Assembly (NCBI GenBank): GCA_003453735.1
Contig: DMNE01000042.1
Coordinates: 4,264 to 9,873, forward strand
Length of the DNA: 5,610 nt
From: Nitrospiraceae bacterium
GTDB lineage: Bacteria; Nitrospirota; Thermodesulfovibrionia; Thermodesulfovibrionales; UBA9159
Reading direction: 5' to 3'
The notes beneath the pieces were generated by a model. The model searched no databases and was not told where the DNA came from. It saw only the letters and a program-made list of their open reading frames with translations. The position numbers and the translations under genes were made by a program. Position 1 is the first letter of the stretch; each line of letters starts with the position of its first letter. Positions 1 through 5,428 of this stretch are shown here, piece after piece.

Positions 1-243
1 TCGAGCAAATCAATGATAGGCCACACCCTGGCAGCCTCGGGTGCCCCGGAATTCGTCTTTACGGTGCTCAGTGTCTGGCGAGACGCGATCCACCCTACGA
101 TAAACCTCTCACAGGCCGACCCCAAATGCGATCTCGACTACGTGCCGGGCGCTATGAGAACACAGACGGTCAGGGCCGCCATCTCAAACTCCTTTGGGTT
201 CGGTGGTCAGAATGCTTCCGTCGTGGTGAAAAAATATCTGTGA
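1..243 (+). CDS. Beta-ketoacyl-ACP synthase (FabF/KAS II type), C-terminal 80 residues, partial
   Basis: This is the 3' end of a ketosynthase that runs off the left edge; frame 1 is open from the first base to TGA at 241-243. The visible part starts with SSKSMIGHTLAASG, the family segment holding the structural Lys and the second catalytic His (K-S-M-x-G-H). It continues with IHPTINL and CDLDYVP, typical of the FabF C-terminal half, and ends with NSFGFGGQNAS, the glycine-rich loop next to the active site. By family knowledge it condenses malonyl-ACP with an acyl-ACP in the cytoplasm. The nucleophilic Cys and the first His lie outside the window, so activity cannot be judged. The stop overlaps a possible GTG start of the damaged ketoreductase by 4 bases (GTGA), which suggests an ancestral operon. 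Family assignment is secure; whether it serves primary or specialised fatty-acid synthesis is not. Confidence 0.93.
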   Translation, partial: SSKSMIGHTLAASGAPEFVFTVLSVWRDAIHPTINLSQADPKCDLDYVPGAMRTQTVRAAISNSFGFGGQNASVVVKKYL

Positions 244-378
244 AGAACAGCAACGAGATAGATCTAAGTGACAAGATAGCACGGGTGACCGGCGCGAGGG
301 TCCGGGGGATCCAAGCCTGAGATCTTGATAAAAGGCTGGGCTGCAAAGATGGCAGAAGACGGAAGGTACGTCACTGCT
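240..378 (+). pseudogene. Remnant of a FabG-like 3-oxoacyl-ACP reductase (N-terminal end only)
   Basis: A GTG at 240 overlaps the upstream stop and opens a 26-codon frame reading VKNSNEIDLSDKIARVTGA, then RVRGIQA and a TGA at 318-320. 'LSDKIA-VTGA' followed by 'RGI' closely resembles the first beta strand and cofactor-binding start (VTGASRGIGRA) of FabG/SDR reductases. Three extra bases near 300 would account for ARVRGI in place of ASRGI. The similarity seems to resume in another frame at 337-378 as WAAKMAEDGRYVTA, resembling the next SDR helix and strand (a 'LAEDGAxV' pattern). A complete FabG needs about 740 bases, but only 217 lie between the two neighbours, so most of the gene is gone. 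The NADPH-binding glycines are disrupted and the catalytic Ser-Tyr-Lys is absent. The stretch from 379 to about 450 has no recognisable homology. The alternative is chance resemblance, made less likely by the operon position. Confidence 0.6.
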
Positions 379-450
379 TTGTTTCGAATTCCCTTGCGCT
401 CGGGTACGCCCTGGCCTCGGTGCTTCTCACTGGTGAGTGAGATCAGAAGT

Positions 451-456
451 AGGAGG
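451..456 (+). promoter_or_regulatory. Strong ribosome binding site fixing the dehydratase start
   Basis: A perfect AGGAGG lies 4 bases before ATG 461. It decides the start in favour of 461 over the in-frame GTG at 437, which has no comparable site and would add residues unlike the family N-terminus. Confidence 0.75.
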
Positions 457-460
457 AGAG

Positions 461-910
461 ATGCGTTACTTACTCGCCGACAGTATTATTGGAGTAAAGG
501 CAGGGGAGAAGATCCGGGGGATAAAAAATATCGTCATGAGCGAGGATTTTCTCGAATACCATTTTCCACGAAACCCTGTAATGCCGGGAATGCTTCTACT
601 CGAGGCTCTGGTGCAGTTGACCGGATGGCTCGAGGCTGCGTCGTCTGACTTCAGGAACTGGTTCTTACTCTCCAAGGTACGGTCCTCCAGGTTTTATGGC
701 TTCTCGCTCCCAGGAGACCAGGTTGAACTCGCCGTCGAACTCTCGCCTCGGTCGGAGCCCGATAACAGGGTCTATACAGGAATTGCAATGGTGGAAGGGA
801 AGAAAAAGGCCTCTGCCGAGTTTGAGGGAGAGACACTCCCCTTTGAAGAGATCGAAGACATCGATGGTCAGCGGCGATTCTTTTCCCTGCTGACAAGGGA
901 TGGGATATGA
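461..910 (+). CDS. FabZ-like (3R)-hydroxyacyl-ACP dehydratase, hot-dog fold
   Basis: A 149-residue protein, the usual length for the FabZ family. By family knowledge it removes water from 3-hydroxyacyl-ACP to give trans-2-enoyl-ACP in the cytoplasm. The signature is clear: YHFPRNPVMPGMLLLEALVQ at residues 33-52, with the catalytic His34 in HFPxxPxMPG and the acidic residue Glu48 in LLLEALVQ. The front (residues 1-30) matches the first hot-dog strands; the tail after about residue 125 (FEEIEDIDGQRRFFSLL) looks like extra C-terminal sequence compared with housekeeping FabZ. The start at 461 follows a perfect AGGAGG. The stop overlaps the next start by ATGA, indicating translational coupling with the Cys-less ketosynthase. 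This pairing, rather than lpxD/fabZ/lpxA context, points to a specialised fatty-acid or polyene pathway (inference). Both catalytic residues are present, so it is probably active. Confidence 0.9.
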   Translation: MRYLLADSIIGVKAGEKIRGIKNIVMSEDFLEYHFPRNPVMPGMLLLEALVQLTGWLEAASSDFRNWFLLSKVRSSRFYGFSLPGDQVELAVELSPRSEPDNRVYTGIAMVEGKKKASAEFEGETLPFEEIEDIDGQRRFFSLLTRDGI

Positions 911-2199
911 ACAATAAACAGGAAGTAGTCATTACTGGCGCAGGGCTTGTGACCCCCCTCGGTATCGGTGTGGAGGAGAACTGGAAGAATGTGCAGGGGA
1001 TGAAGACCGGCATCGCGCACATTCCCGTCGACGAATTACCACTGTTCATGCAGTATAAGGGCAGAGTCTCTGGAGTGGAAATAGACAGGGACATCACTCC
1101 CGAGCTCCAGCGGCAGATGAAATTCCTCAACCGGAGCTCCCTGCTGGGATTCGCCGCAGTTCGTGAGGCGTTCCTTCAAGCAGGGGCGGACCTTTCCGAT
1201 ACAGAACCGGGCAGAAGGGGACTGTACATAGCGTCGGGTGACCTGACTAAGGCGGACTGTGCTTTCATGCACGAGGCTCTCCGCGACGCTACGAAGGGTG
1301 CATGGCGGGCGATCGATCACAAAACACTTAATGAGTCGACTCTCAACAAGGTCAACCCGTACTTTCTTCTCGAGTCGATCCTGAATAACGCCTTTACGAC
1401 CATATCAGCGTTTCTCGAATGTATGGGTCCGAATACCTCACTGGCGAGTCATTCTCCCTGCGGAGTGCAGGCCTTCGAACTGGCATCCCGGAGCATTGCA
1501 GGCGGTCAGGCGGATGTCGCAGTCGCTGTGGGCTACGGAAATTGGATAACTGAGGTACCCCTCTACGAGATGGGGGCGCTCGGAATGCTCTCATCCTGCC
1601 AATCAGGCATACATTCTTACAGACCCTTTGATGTGGCAAGGGATGGATTCATCGCGGGAGAAGGCGGCGCGGCCCTTTTTCTCGAAACTGCCGAACGTGC
1701 CGAAAAGCGGGGAGCAAGAATACTGGGAAAGGTGAAGGGGTTCGGAAACAGCATCGAATTGTCCAATGACGACAGCCTCGGCATTCCTCCTGATGTGAGT
1801 GCACGGAGCATGAAGCTGGCACTCGACGCAGCGGGCAGTGACCTCGGAGAATACGCATTTATCTGCGGGCACGGACTCGCCTCGGAGGAGGGAGACAGGT
1901 CGGAATTGAGATCGATCGTGAGCGTCTTCGGCGACAAGAGACGTGATATCCCCTTATGCGGGCTGAAACCTTACACGGGTCACCTCGGTGCCGCGAGTGA
2001 TATCGGAGAGGTCATCCTCGGAATTGAGTCTGTGAGACAGGGGACGGTGCCCGCTACACTGAACTTTGTTGAGGCAGAAAGGGAATACTGCGGTCTCAGA
2101 ATAGCAGGATCTCGCCAACCCTGTCAGGGCTCCTGCCTTATGACAGTGAGCTACGGGATGGGAGGGCAATCATGTGTTTCTGTGATTCAGGCACTTTAG
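907..2199 (+). CDS. Ketosynthase-fold protein lacking the catalytic Cys; chain-length-factor-like partner
   Basis: A full-length 430-residue thiolase-fold protein of the beta-ketoacyl-ACP synthase family: VVITGAGLVTPLG at 7-19, GPNTSLASHSPCG at 174-186, RPFDVARDGFIAGEGGAALFLE at 239-260 in family order, CGHG with His322, GLKPYTGHLGAAS with Lys354 and His359, and SYGMGGQS at 415-422. Aligned without gaps on the FabF pattern GPSxSIATACTSGVH, the nucleophilic Cys position is Ser183 (codon 1453-1455), and a Cys sits two residues later (Cys185). The two His and the Lys are kept. Such a protein should not form the normal acyl-thioester. It may act as a chain-length-factor-like or decarboxylating partner of an active ketosynthase, as known for KS-CLF pairs, with the truncated upstream ketosynthase as the obvious candidate (inference). 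The ATGA overlap with the dehydratase, preceded by AAGGGA, indicates coupled translation. Confidence 0.88.
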   Translation: MNNKQEVVITGAGLVTPLGIGVEENWKNVQGMKTGIAHIPVDELPLFMQYKGRVSGVEIDRDITPELQRQMKFLNRSSLLGFAAVREAFLQAGADLSDTEPGRRGLYIASGDLTKADCAFMHEALRDATKGAWRAIDHKTLNESTLNKVNPYFLLESILNNAFTTISAFLECMGPNTSLASHSPCGVQAFELASRSIAGGQADVAVAVGYGNWITEVPLYEMGALGMLSSCQSGIHSYRPFDVARDGFIAGEGGAALFLETAERAEKRGARILGKVKGFGNSIELSNDDSLGIPPDVSARSMKLALDAAGSDLGEYAFICGHGLASEEGDRSELRSIVSVFGDKRRDIPLCGLKPYTGHLGAASDIGEVILGIESVRQGTVPATLNFVEAEREYCGLRIAGSRQPCQGSCLMTVSYGMGGQSCVSVIQAL

Positions 2200-2301
2200 G
2201 TCTGCAAAGAGTCCTACCGACTTCTCCCCGGATGAAGTAACCGGTGACACAACGTCATAAGAAGAAGAGGGAAAAGAGGCCTCTTATATAGGTCGCGGAA
2301 T

Positions 2302-2481
2302 ATGTCGGTCTATGGGCTCGTCCTGTTGTCGCAGATCATCCCTCTCCGCGGAGGTCTCCTGTTTATCCTGGTGAGAAAGAGACGCGCCATCGCCATAGAA
2401 AATCTGAGGAATACCTTCGGCAGCGAAAAGATGAGCGACGAGGATACACCGTTGCAATTAGCCCATTTTTTTGCATGTTAG
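2302..2481 (+). pseudogene. Truncated LpxL/HtrB-type lysophospholipid acyltransferase (N-terminal remnant)
   Basis: A 59-codon frame from ATG 2302 to TAG 2479-2481. Residues 1-24 are hydrophobic (MSVYGLVLLSQIIPLRGGLL), followed by RKRRAIAIENLRNTFGSEKM and SDED. This is the N-terminal pattern of the lipid A acyltransferase family (LpxL/HtrB): membrane anchor, then the K/R-R-x-x-A-x-x-N-L segment. Similarity ends abruptly at about 2445; the last 11 codons look unrelated. A full gene is about 300 codons, and the catalytic HxxxxD motif is missing. The membrane part also looks shorter than usual, so an internal deletion is possible. It lies 102 bases downstream of the ketosynthase-like gene on the same strand; polyene-type clusters often carry an acyltransferase of this family, so it was probably a cluster member. 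No clear Shine-Dalgarno is seen before the ATG. Confidence 0.68.
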
Positions 2482-2641
2482 AAATGGGGCTTTCGCTGCC
2501 ATTGATTTAACGGGTGAGAGTTATTTTTTGGAACTCACGCTAGCGATTTATGGCCGCTGTGTTTGGCAGGAGGAGAATATCACACTCGTCAGAAGCGTTG
2601 TTTACGTTTAACTCCAAGAGAAACTGACATCGGTGACGATT

Positions 2642-2714
2642 TTTCGCACGTGTCAGGTACAGGAAGGAGATTTCGCACTAAGATTCCATTGTCTTCAGGC
2701 GAAACATTTCGCTC
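2642..2714 (+). repeat. Three TTTCGCAC-type direct repeats, possible insertion-sequence end
   Basis: TTTCGCAC occurs at 2642-2649 and 2671-2678, and a variant TTTCGCTC at 2707-2714, so the spacings are 29 and 36 bases. The second and third copies are both preceded by CAGG 11 bases upstream of the TTTCGC word, so the repeat unit is longer than the core. Spaced repeats of this kind are found at the ends of some insertion sequences, notably IS21-family elements where the transposase binds several copies. No transposase gene is present here, so this would be a solo end or a scar. That identity is an inference; the repeats themselves are seen directly. Confidence 0.45.
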
Positions 2715-2825
2715 TGACTATTGTGTGCAGTCCGAATAGTCGCCGTTCTGCAACTTCACTGAAAAATGACGAGTATTCAAAACAAAGAATGAAGGGAAAA
2801 CCTTCCAAACCCTGTTGTACATTTT

Positions 2826-2838
2826 CTATACTGTATAG
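2826..2838 (+). promoter_or_regulatory. Palindrome CTATAC-T-GTATAG with embedded TATACT -10 element
   Basis: Perfect 6-base arms around a single T end 2 bases before the lipoprotein ATG at 2841. The left arm contains TATACT (2827-2832), a good -10 box. The matching -35 position (2804-2809, TTCCAA, spacer 17) is weak. If this -10 is used, transcription would start almost at the ATG and the message would be leaderless. The palindrome could instead be an operator. Neither is proven. Confidence 0.3.
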
Positions 2839-2840
2839 AG

Positions 2841-3914
2841 ATGAAGAAATTGATCCAGATATTTTGTTTATGTATAATCCCGGTTATAACAGGATGCGGT
2901 TATACCATCCGTGAACAGTACAACTACAGGTACAATCAAGACAGTTATAACCACCCTGTAAAGCCGGGCGAGGTTCAGAACGGTCTTGATCTCGACACAT
3001 CCACGGAGGATAGAATCCTTGCCCTTGACCCTGAAAACATCTCCGAAGACCAGGTCAGAGATATATTGTCCCTGGCGCCGGCGCCGAGAATCATTAATTT
3101 CCACGGAGGAACGTCCTCTGCATACAAAGTTATGGAGTCTCTTTCAGAATTCTTCGTATCAATGGGTTATCCTGAAAACAGAGTACGAAACCCAGCCGAC
3201 GGCACTTTTTCTTATTCCTGCCTAAGAGACGTTAAGAAAATGATCGGAATAATTGCTTGGTATTATGAAAGAGAAGGCATGAGACCGATAATAATAGGCC
3301 ACAGTCAGGGGGGGATGCTGGTTGTAAAGATACTGCATTACCTCGCCGACTCTGATAAAGATGAGCTTATGGTATGGAATCCCCTGAACGAAGAGTCAGA
3401 GAAAAGATATACGATTATTGACCCGCTTGAAAACAGGGAACGCCCTGTTGCGGGCCTCAGGCTCGGGTATGCGGCCTCGATTGCAGCGGGCGGACACACG
3501 AGGCTGCTTGTCAATCAATGGGACGTTGTGTTCAGGCTGAGAACGATACCGGATACTGTTGAGGAATTTTCAGGATTCTATCTTAAATGGGACAGCGCGG
3601 GAGCAGATTTCTTTGGGCTCATAGACTCCCCTAATCGCTACAGGCCTGCGGGCTCAGCGCGGGTCCGCACAATAAAACTCTCGGGAGGCAGTCATTTGTC
3701 ACTGCCTGACGTAAGGCATCTGGCTGACCTGCCTGAAACAAGACAGTGGGTCAACAATTACCGTCCTGACAACAGAGAAGTTCTGAATGATGAAATCATT
3801 CAGACAGAATTTAACATCCCTCTCGCCGGCGACCTCTGGTATCATGTAAAGAAATACTGGACAATTGAATTGCAGAAGCTGATACGTGCGAAACGAGGCC
3901 TGAATAATGGATGA
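2841..3914 (+). CDS. Lipoprotein alpha/beta hydrolase (lipase/esterase-like)
   Basis: A 357-residue predicted lipoprotein. Residues 1-18 form a short signal peptide (basic MKK, hydrophobic core) ending in the lipobox ITGC, so Cys19 would be lipidated and the enzyme anchored in a membrane facing the periplasm or outside. The body shows alpha/beta hydrolase marks: INFHGG at 85-90 (oxyanion-loop HGG), PIIIGHSQGG at 149-158 with nucleophile Ser155, NQWDVV at 225-230 with candidate acid Asp228, and GGSHLSLPD at 282-290 with candidate His285. Family knowledge supports ester or thioester hydrolysis; the substrate cannot be read from sequence. The ATG start is supported by the signal peptide although no Shine-Dalgarno is visible. 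Flanking genes are remnants or on the other strand, so it appears to be a single-gene unit. It may be mobile cargo or a leftover from a larger locus. Confidence 0.82.
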   Translation: MKKLIQIFCLCIIPVITGCGYTIREQYNYRYNQDSYNHPVKPGEVQNGLDLDTSTEDRILALDPENISEDQVRDILSLAPAPRIINFHGGTSSAYKVMESLSEFFVSMGYPENRVRNPADGTFSYSCLRDVKKMIGIIAWYYEREGMRPIIIGHSQGGMLVVKILHYLADSDKDELMVWNPLNEESEKRYTIIDPLENRERPVAGLRLGYAASIAAGGHTRLLVNQWDVVFRLRTIPDTVEEFSGFYLKWDSAGADFFGLIDSPNRYRPAGSARVRTIKLSGGSHLSLPDVRHLADLPETRQWVNNYRPDNREVLNDEIIQTEFNIPLAGDLWYHVKKYWTIELQKLIRAKRGLNNG

Positions 3915-4435
3915 CCAGCGTACATTCAGAAGGGGCTTGTGCTCATATCCGTCGTTGTTTATTGGTCAGGGGTACATTAGTTGAAACAGAGAAGGTCCTT
4001 AGCGGTTTTTAAGTCACCATACTTTTGATTGCATGGGGGTTGTTTTTCTGGTATGACTATCGACCGAGCATGGTTAAGGCGAAGTGTTCTGACAACCCAG
4101 GGCTGCGTCTCTTGAGGCTTCTTTTAATGAACGTTACTTTCGGCAGTTAACGGTGGAGGAACAGGGGCCCTAATTTTTCCCGAAATAATTTGAGTTTTCC
4201 TCCCTAGCGCCTTTACCAGAACAACTGCTCACAGACTCTGCACTTTTACAAAACCTATTCGCTCTGCGCAGTACGAACGGAAATCCGCGTTCTTAGTGAC
4301 TATACTTGTGACCACGCTCACATCCCCTTTATCTGCCGTCAGTGCGACCTTTGATTGGGAGACTTTTTTGCGTTTGCAACTGCGCTCTCCGTCTCCTTAT
4401 CTTCCTCAAAAAATCACAGAGGATCCTGCTTAACT
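3915..4435 (+). other. Gap between convergent genes, without an intact gene
   Basis: These 521 bases separate the 3' ends of the lipoprotein gene (plus) and the MshEN gene (minus). The left third holds the probable frameshifted small membrane protein at 3981-4150. The right part contains a stop-free minus-strand stretch at 4232-4396 without a good start. GGGGCCC followed by TAATTTTT lies around 4164-4180, but its stem is too short to call a terminator. No other structure was recognised. Confidence 0.55.
3981..4150 (+). pseudogene. Probable frameshifted small membrane protein with a WYDYRPS segment
   Basis: AGGGG at 3968-3972 precedes a TTG at 3981 that opens MKQRRSLAVFK. In another frame, from 4013, follows VTILLIAWGLFFWYDYRPSM and then VKAKCSDNPGLR, ending at TAA 4148-4150. 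Joined at about 4010, where one missing base in the TTTTTAA run (for example a third A) would restore the frame, this gives a basic N-terminus, one membrane helix of about 15 residues and a YRPS-x-V-x-x-x-C segment. This is the look of small single-pass proteins of unknown function. After GLR the sequence turns into leucine-rich residues that may not be original, so the 3' end may also be lost. The function is unknown. An intact shorter form starting at TTG 4025 is possible but has no ribosome binding site. Confidence 0.4.
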
Positions 4436-5116
4436 CTATCCACCCTTTTCGTTTATCTTTTTCATCAGCTCTTCTTTCGTAATCAAACCCTTTTCCAGAA
4501 GCACGGAAACAAGGGCCTCAATCATTGTCTTTACCGGGATCTCTTTCTGTTCTGTACGCACCTGTGAACTGACTGCTCTTTCGGAAAATATGGGATGCGT
4601 GAGGTAACGCTCGTCTTTGAGCACGTTGTCCAGTTTTGGCGACGTTTCGAGCACGCCTTTATGAGATTTACTCTCGGCCGCGATGCCTTCATAGTGAAAG
4701 GAGATGGCCTTCCTTATTCCGGATTCGAGGGCGAGGACGGGCCTTATTCTCATGCCGAGAATAAAGTCCAGTTCATCTACAGTTCCAAGATCTGTGGGAT
4801 CAGACATAGCTACAGTTAGAGTTAATCCCTGGATCTCGATGGGAATGATACCATACTTCCGCGCCACATCGATTTTGACCTTTTTCAGGGTATCGGGAGA
4901 TATTTGCCTGTTGTCAAGGGAGATGCAACTCACTCCGAGCTGCTTTTCGAGAACCTGGGTGATGGCCCGCTCGTCGGCGAATCCCATTCTCACGATTATG
5001 GAGCAGAGCCTTCCACCCCACTGCCTTTGCTCGCCGAGGGCCGCGCTCAGCTGCATGGAATTGATGATTCCCGCATCGATAAGAATCTCGCCGATCTTCT
5101 TTCTGTCTTCTTTCAA
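4436..5116 (-). CDS. Stand-alone MshEN (GspE/PilB N-terminal) domain protein, probable c-di-GMP binder
   Basis: A 226-residue protein. Residues 7-30 (K-I-G-E-I-L-I-x-x-G-I-I ... L-x-x-x-L-x-x-Q) and 36-59 (R-L-C-S-I-I-V-x-x-G ... V-L-x-x-Q) are two tandem 24-residue motifs separated by 5 residues. This is the known MshEN layout RLGxx(LVI)(LVI)xxG...LxxxLxxQ that binds cyclic di-GMP. Deviations are Lys7-Ile8 for RL, Cys38 for Gly and Ile52 for Leu. Residues about 61-142 continue the T2SSE_N fold (ARKYGIIPIE, LTVAMSDPTDLGTVDEL, RPVLALESGIRKAI). There is no Walker A or ATPase domain, so it is not a secretion or pilus motor but may be a receptor or adaptor (inference). A variable linker (about 143-195) leads to a tail, LLEKGLITKEEL, at 206-217 that again resembles half an MshEN motif. 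The start is TTG; an upstream in-frame stop leaves no ATG. Confidence 0.85.
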   Translation of the reverse strand: MKEDRKKIGEILIDAGIINSMQLSAALGEQRQWGGRLCSIIVRMGFADERAITQVLEKQLGVSCISLDNRQISPDTLKKVKIDVARKYGIIPIEIQGLTLTVAMSDPTDLGTVDELDFILGMRIRPVLALESGIRKAISFHYEGIAAESKSHKGVLETSPKLDNVLKDERYLTHPIFSERAVSSQVRTEQKEIPVKTMIEALVSVLLEKGLITKEELMKKINEKGG

Positions 5117-5123
5117 CGGCTTA

Positions 5124-5128
5124 TCCCT
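5124..5128 (-). promoter_or_regulatory. Ribosome binding site supporting the TTG start of the MshEN gene
   Basis: On the minus strand AGGGA lies 7 bases before TTG 5116. With an in-frame TGA a short way upstream and no ATG or GTG between, this supports TTG as the true start. Confidence 0.5.
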
Positions 5129-5359
5129 GCTGAAATCTTTGCCATAACCAAATCAACAAGGTCATGTAACGTCGCATGCTATACCAACTCCATACCGACC
5201 TATTGCCATAACGCTTCCACCTCTGTATTCATTGACTGCTGGTAATCAGAATTATAATATATCATGGCAAGCAGCGAAAAAAAATCGCTGAGCATTAAGT
5301 TTCGACAAAATGGCAGCCTAACCTATTGATTTATATAGACCTCAGCAAAAGCCCAAAAA

Positions 5360-5428
5360 AATAAAGTTCTTACCTTTTCGAACTGGAAAAAATAAAGTTC
5401 TTAAAACAGCAAACAATAAAGTTCTTAC
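5360..5428 (+). repeat. Three direct copies of AATAAAGTTCTTA
   Basis: AATAAAGTTCTTAC occurs at 5360-5373 and 5415-5428, and AATAAAGTTCTTA at 5391-5403 (followed by A). Starts are 31 and 24 bases apart. The first and third copies share a further T-rich right flank (CTTTTCGAACTGG against CTTTTTGAGTAGG), and the first two are preceded by A-runs. Closely spaced exact 13-base repeats in non-coding DNA are typical of protein-binding arrays: the end of an insertion sequence (IS21-like elements have such arrays), iterons or an operator cluster. No transposase or replication gene is in view, so the type stays open. Confidence 0.7.

Larger units (their letters stand above)
2482..2840 (+). other. Intergenic stretch without a gene; repeat-bearing junction region
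   Basis: No credible coding frame is seen on either strand. The left part contains two imperfect hairpins: one overlapping the broken acyltransferase end (arms 2461-2468 and 2483-2490), and one with arms GTGAG 2514-2518 and CTCAC 2534-2538. An AGGAGGAG at 2569-2576 has no start codon at the right distance. From 2642 to 2714 there are repeated TTTCGCAC-type words, listed separately. The end of the region leads into the start of the lipoprotein gene. Confidence 0.6.

Noticed and set aside
325..648. Plus-strand open frame overlapping the dehydratase start
   Set aside because: Only its first part resembles FabG, explained by the ketoreductase remnant; the rest is the dehydratase in the wrong frame.
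651..1130. Long minus-strand open frame opposite the dehydratase and ketosynthase-like genes
   Set aside because: It lies antisense to two genes with clear family motifs, and its translation is rich in Ser/Pro/Arg with no recognisable pattern.
2569..2576. AGGAGGAG resembling a strong ribosome binding site
   Set aside because: No ATG, GTG or TTG at a suitable distance opens a meaningful frame.
2633..2914. Open frame of 93 codons ahead of and overlapping the lipoprotein gene
   Set aside because: It covers the repeat array, has low-complexity mixed composition, no ribosome binding site and no family resemblance; the overlapping frame has a convincing signal peptide.
4704..5245. Two plus-strand open frames across the MshEN gene
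   Set aside because: They are antisense to a protein with two well-formed MshEN motifs and carry no motifs of their own.
5232..5258. TTGACT and TATAAT as a plus-strand promoter
   Set aside because: The spacer is only 15 bases and nothing recognisable is encoded downstream, so AT-rich chance is more likely.
5272..5290. CAGCGA-A7-TCGCTG hairpin as a terminator
   Set aside because: There is no T-run after the stem on either strand, and no gene ends beside it.
5360..5428. CRISPR array
   Set aside because: The repeats are only 13 bases, the spacings are unequal and too short, and there are no cas genes.
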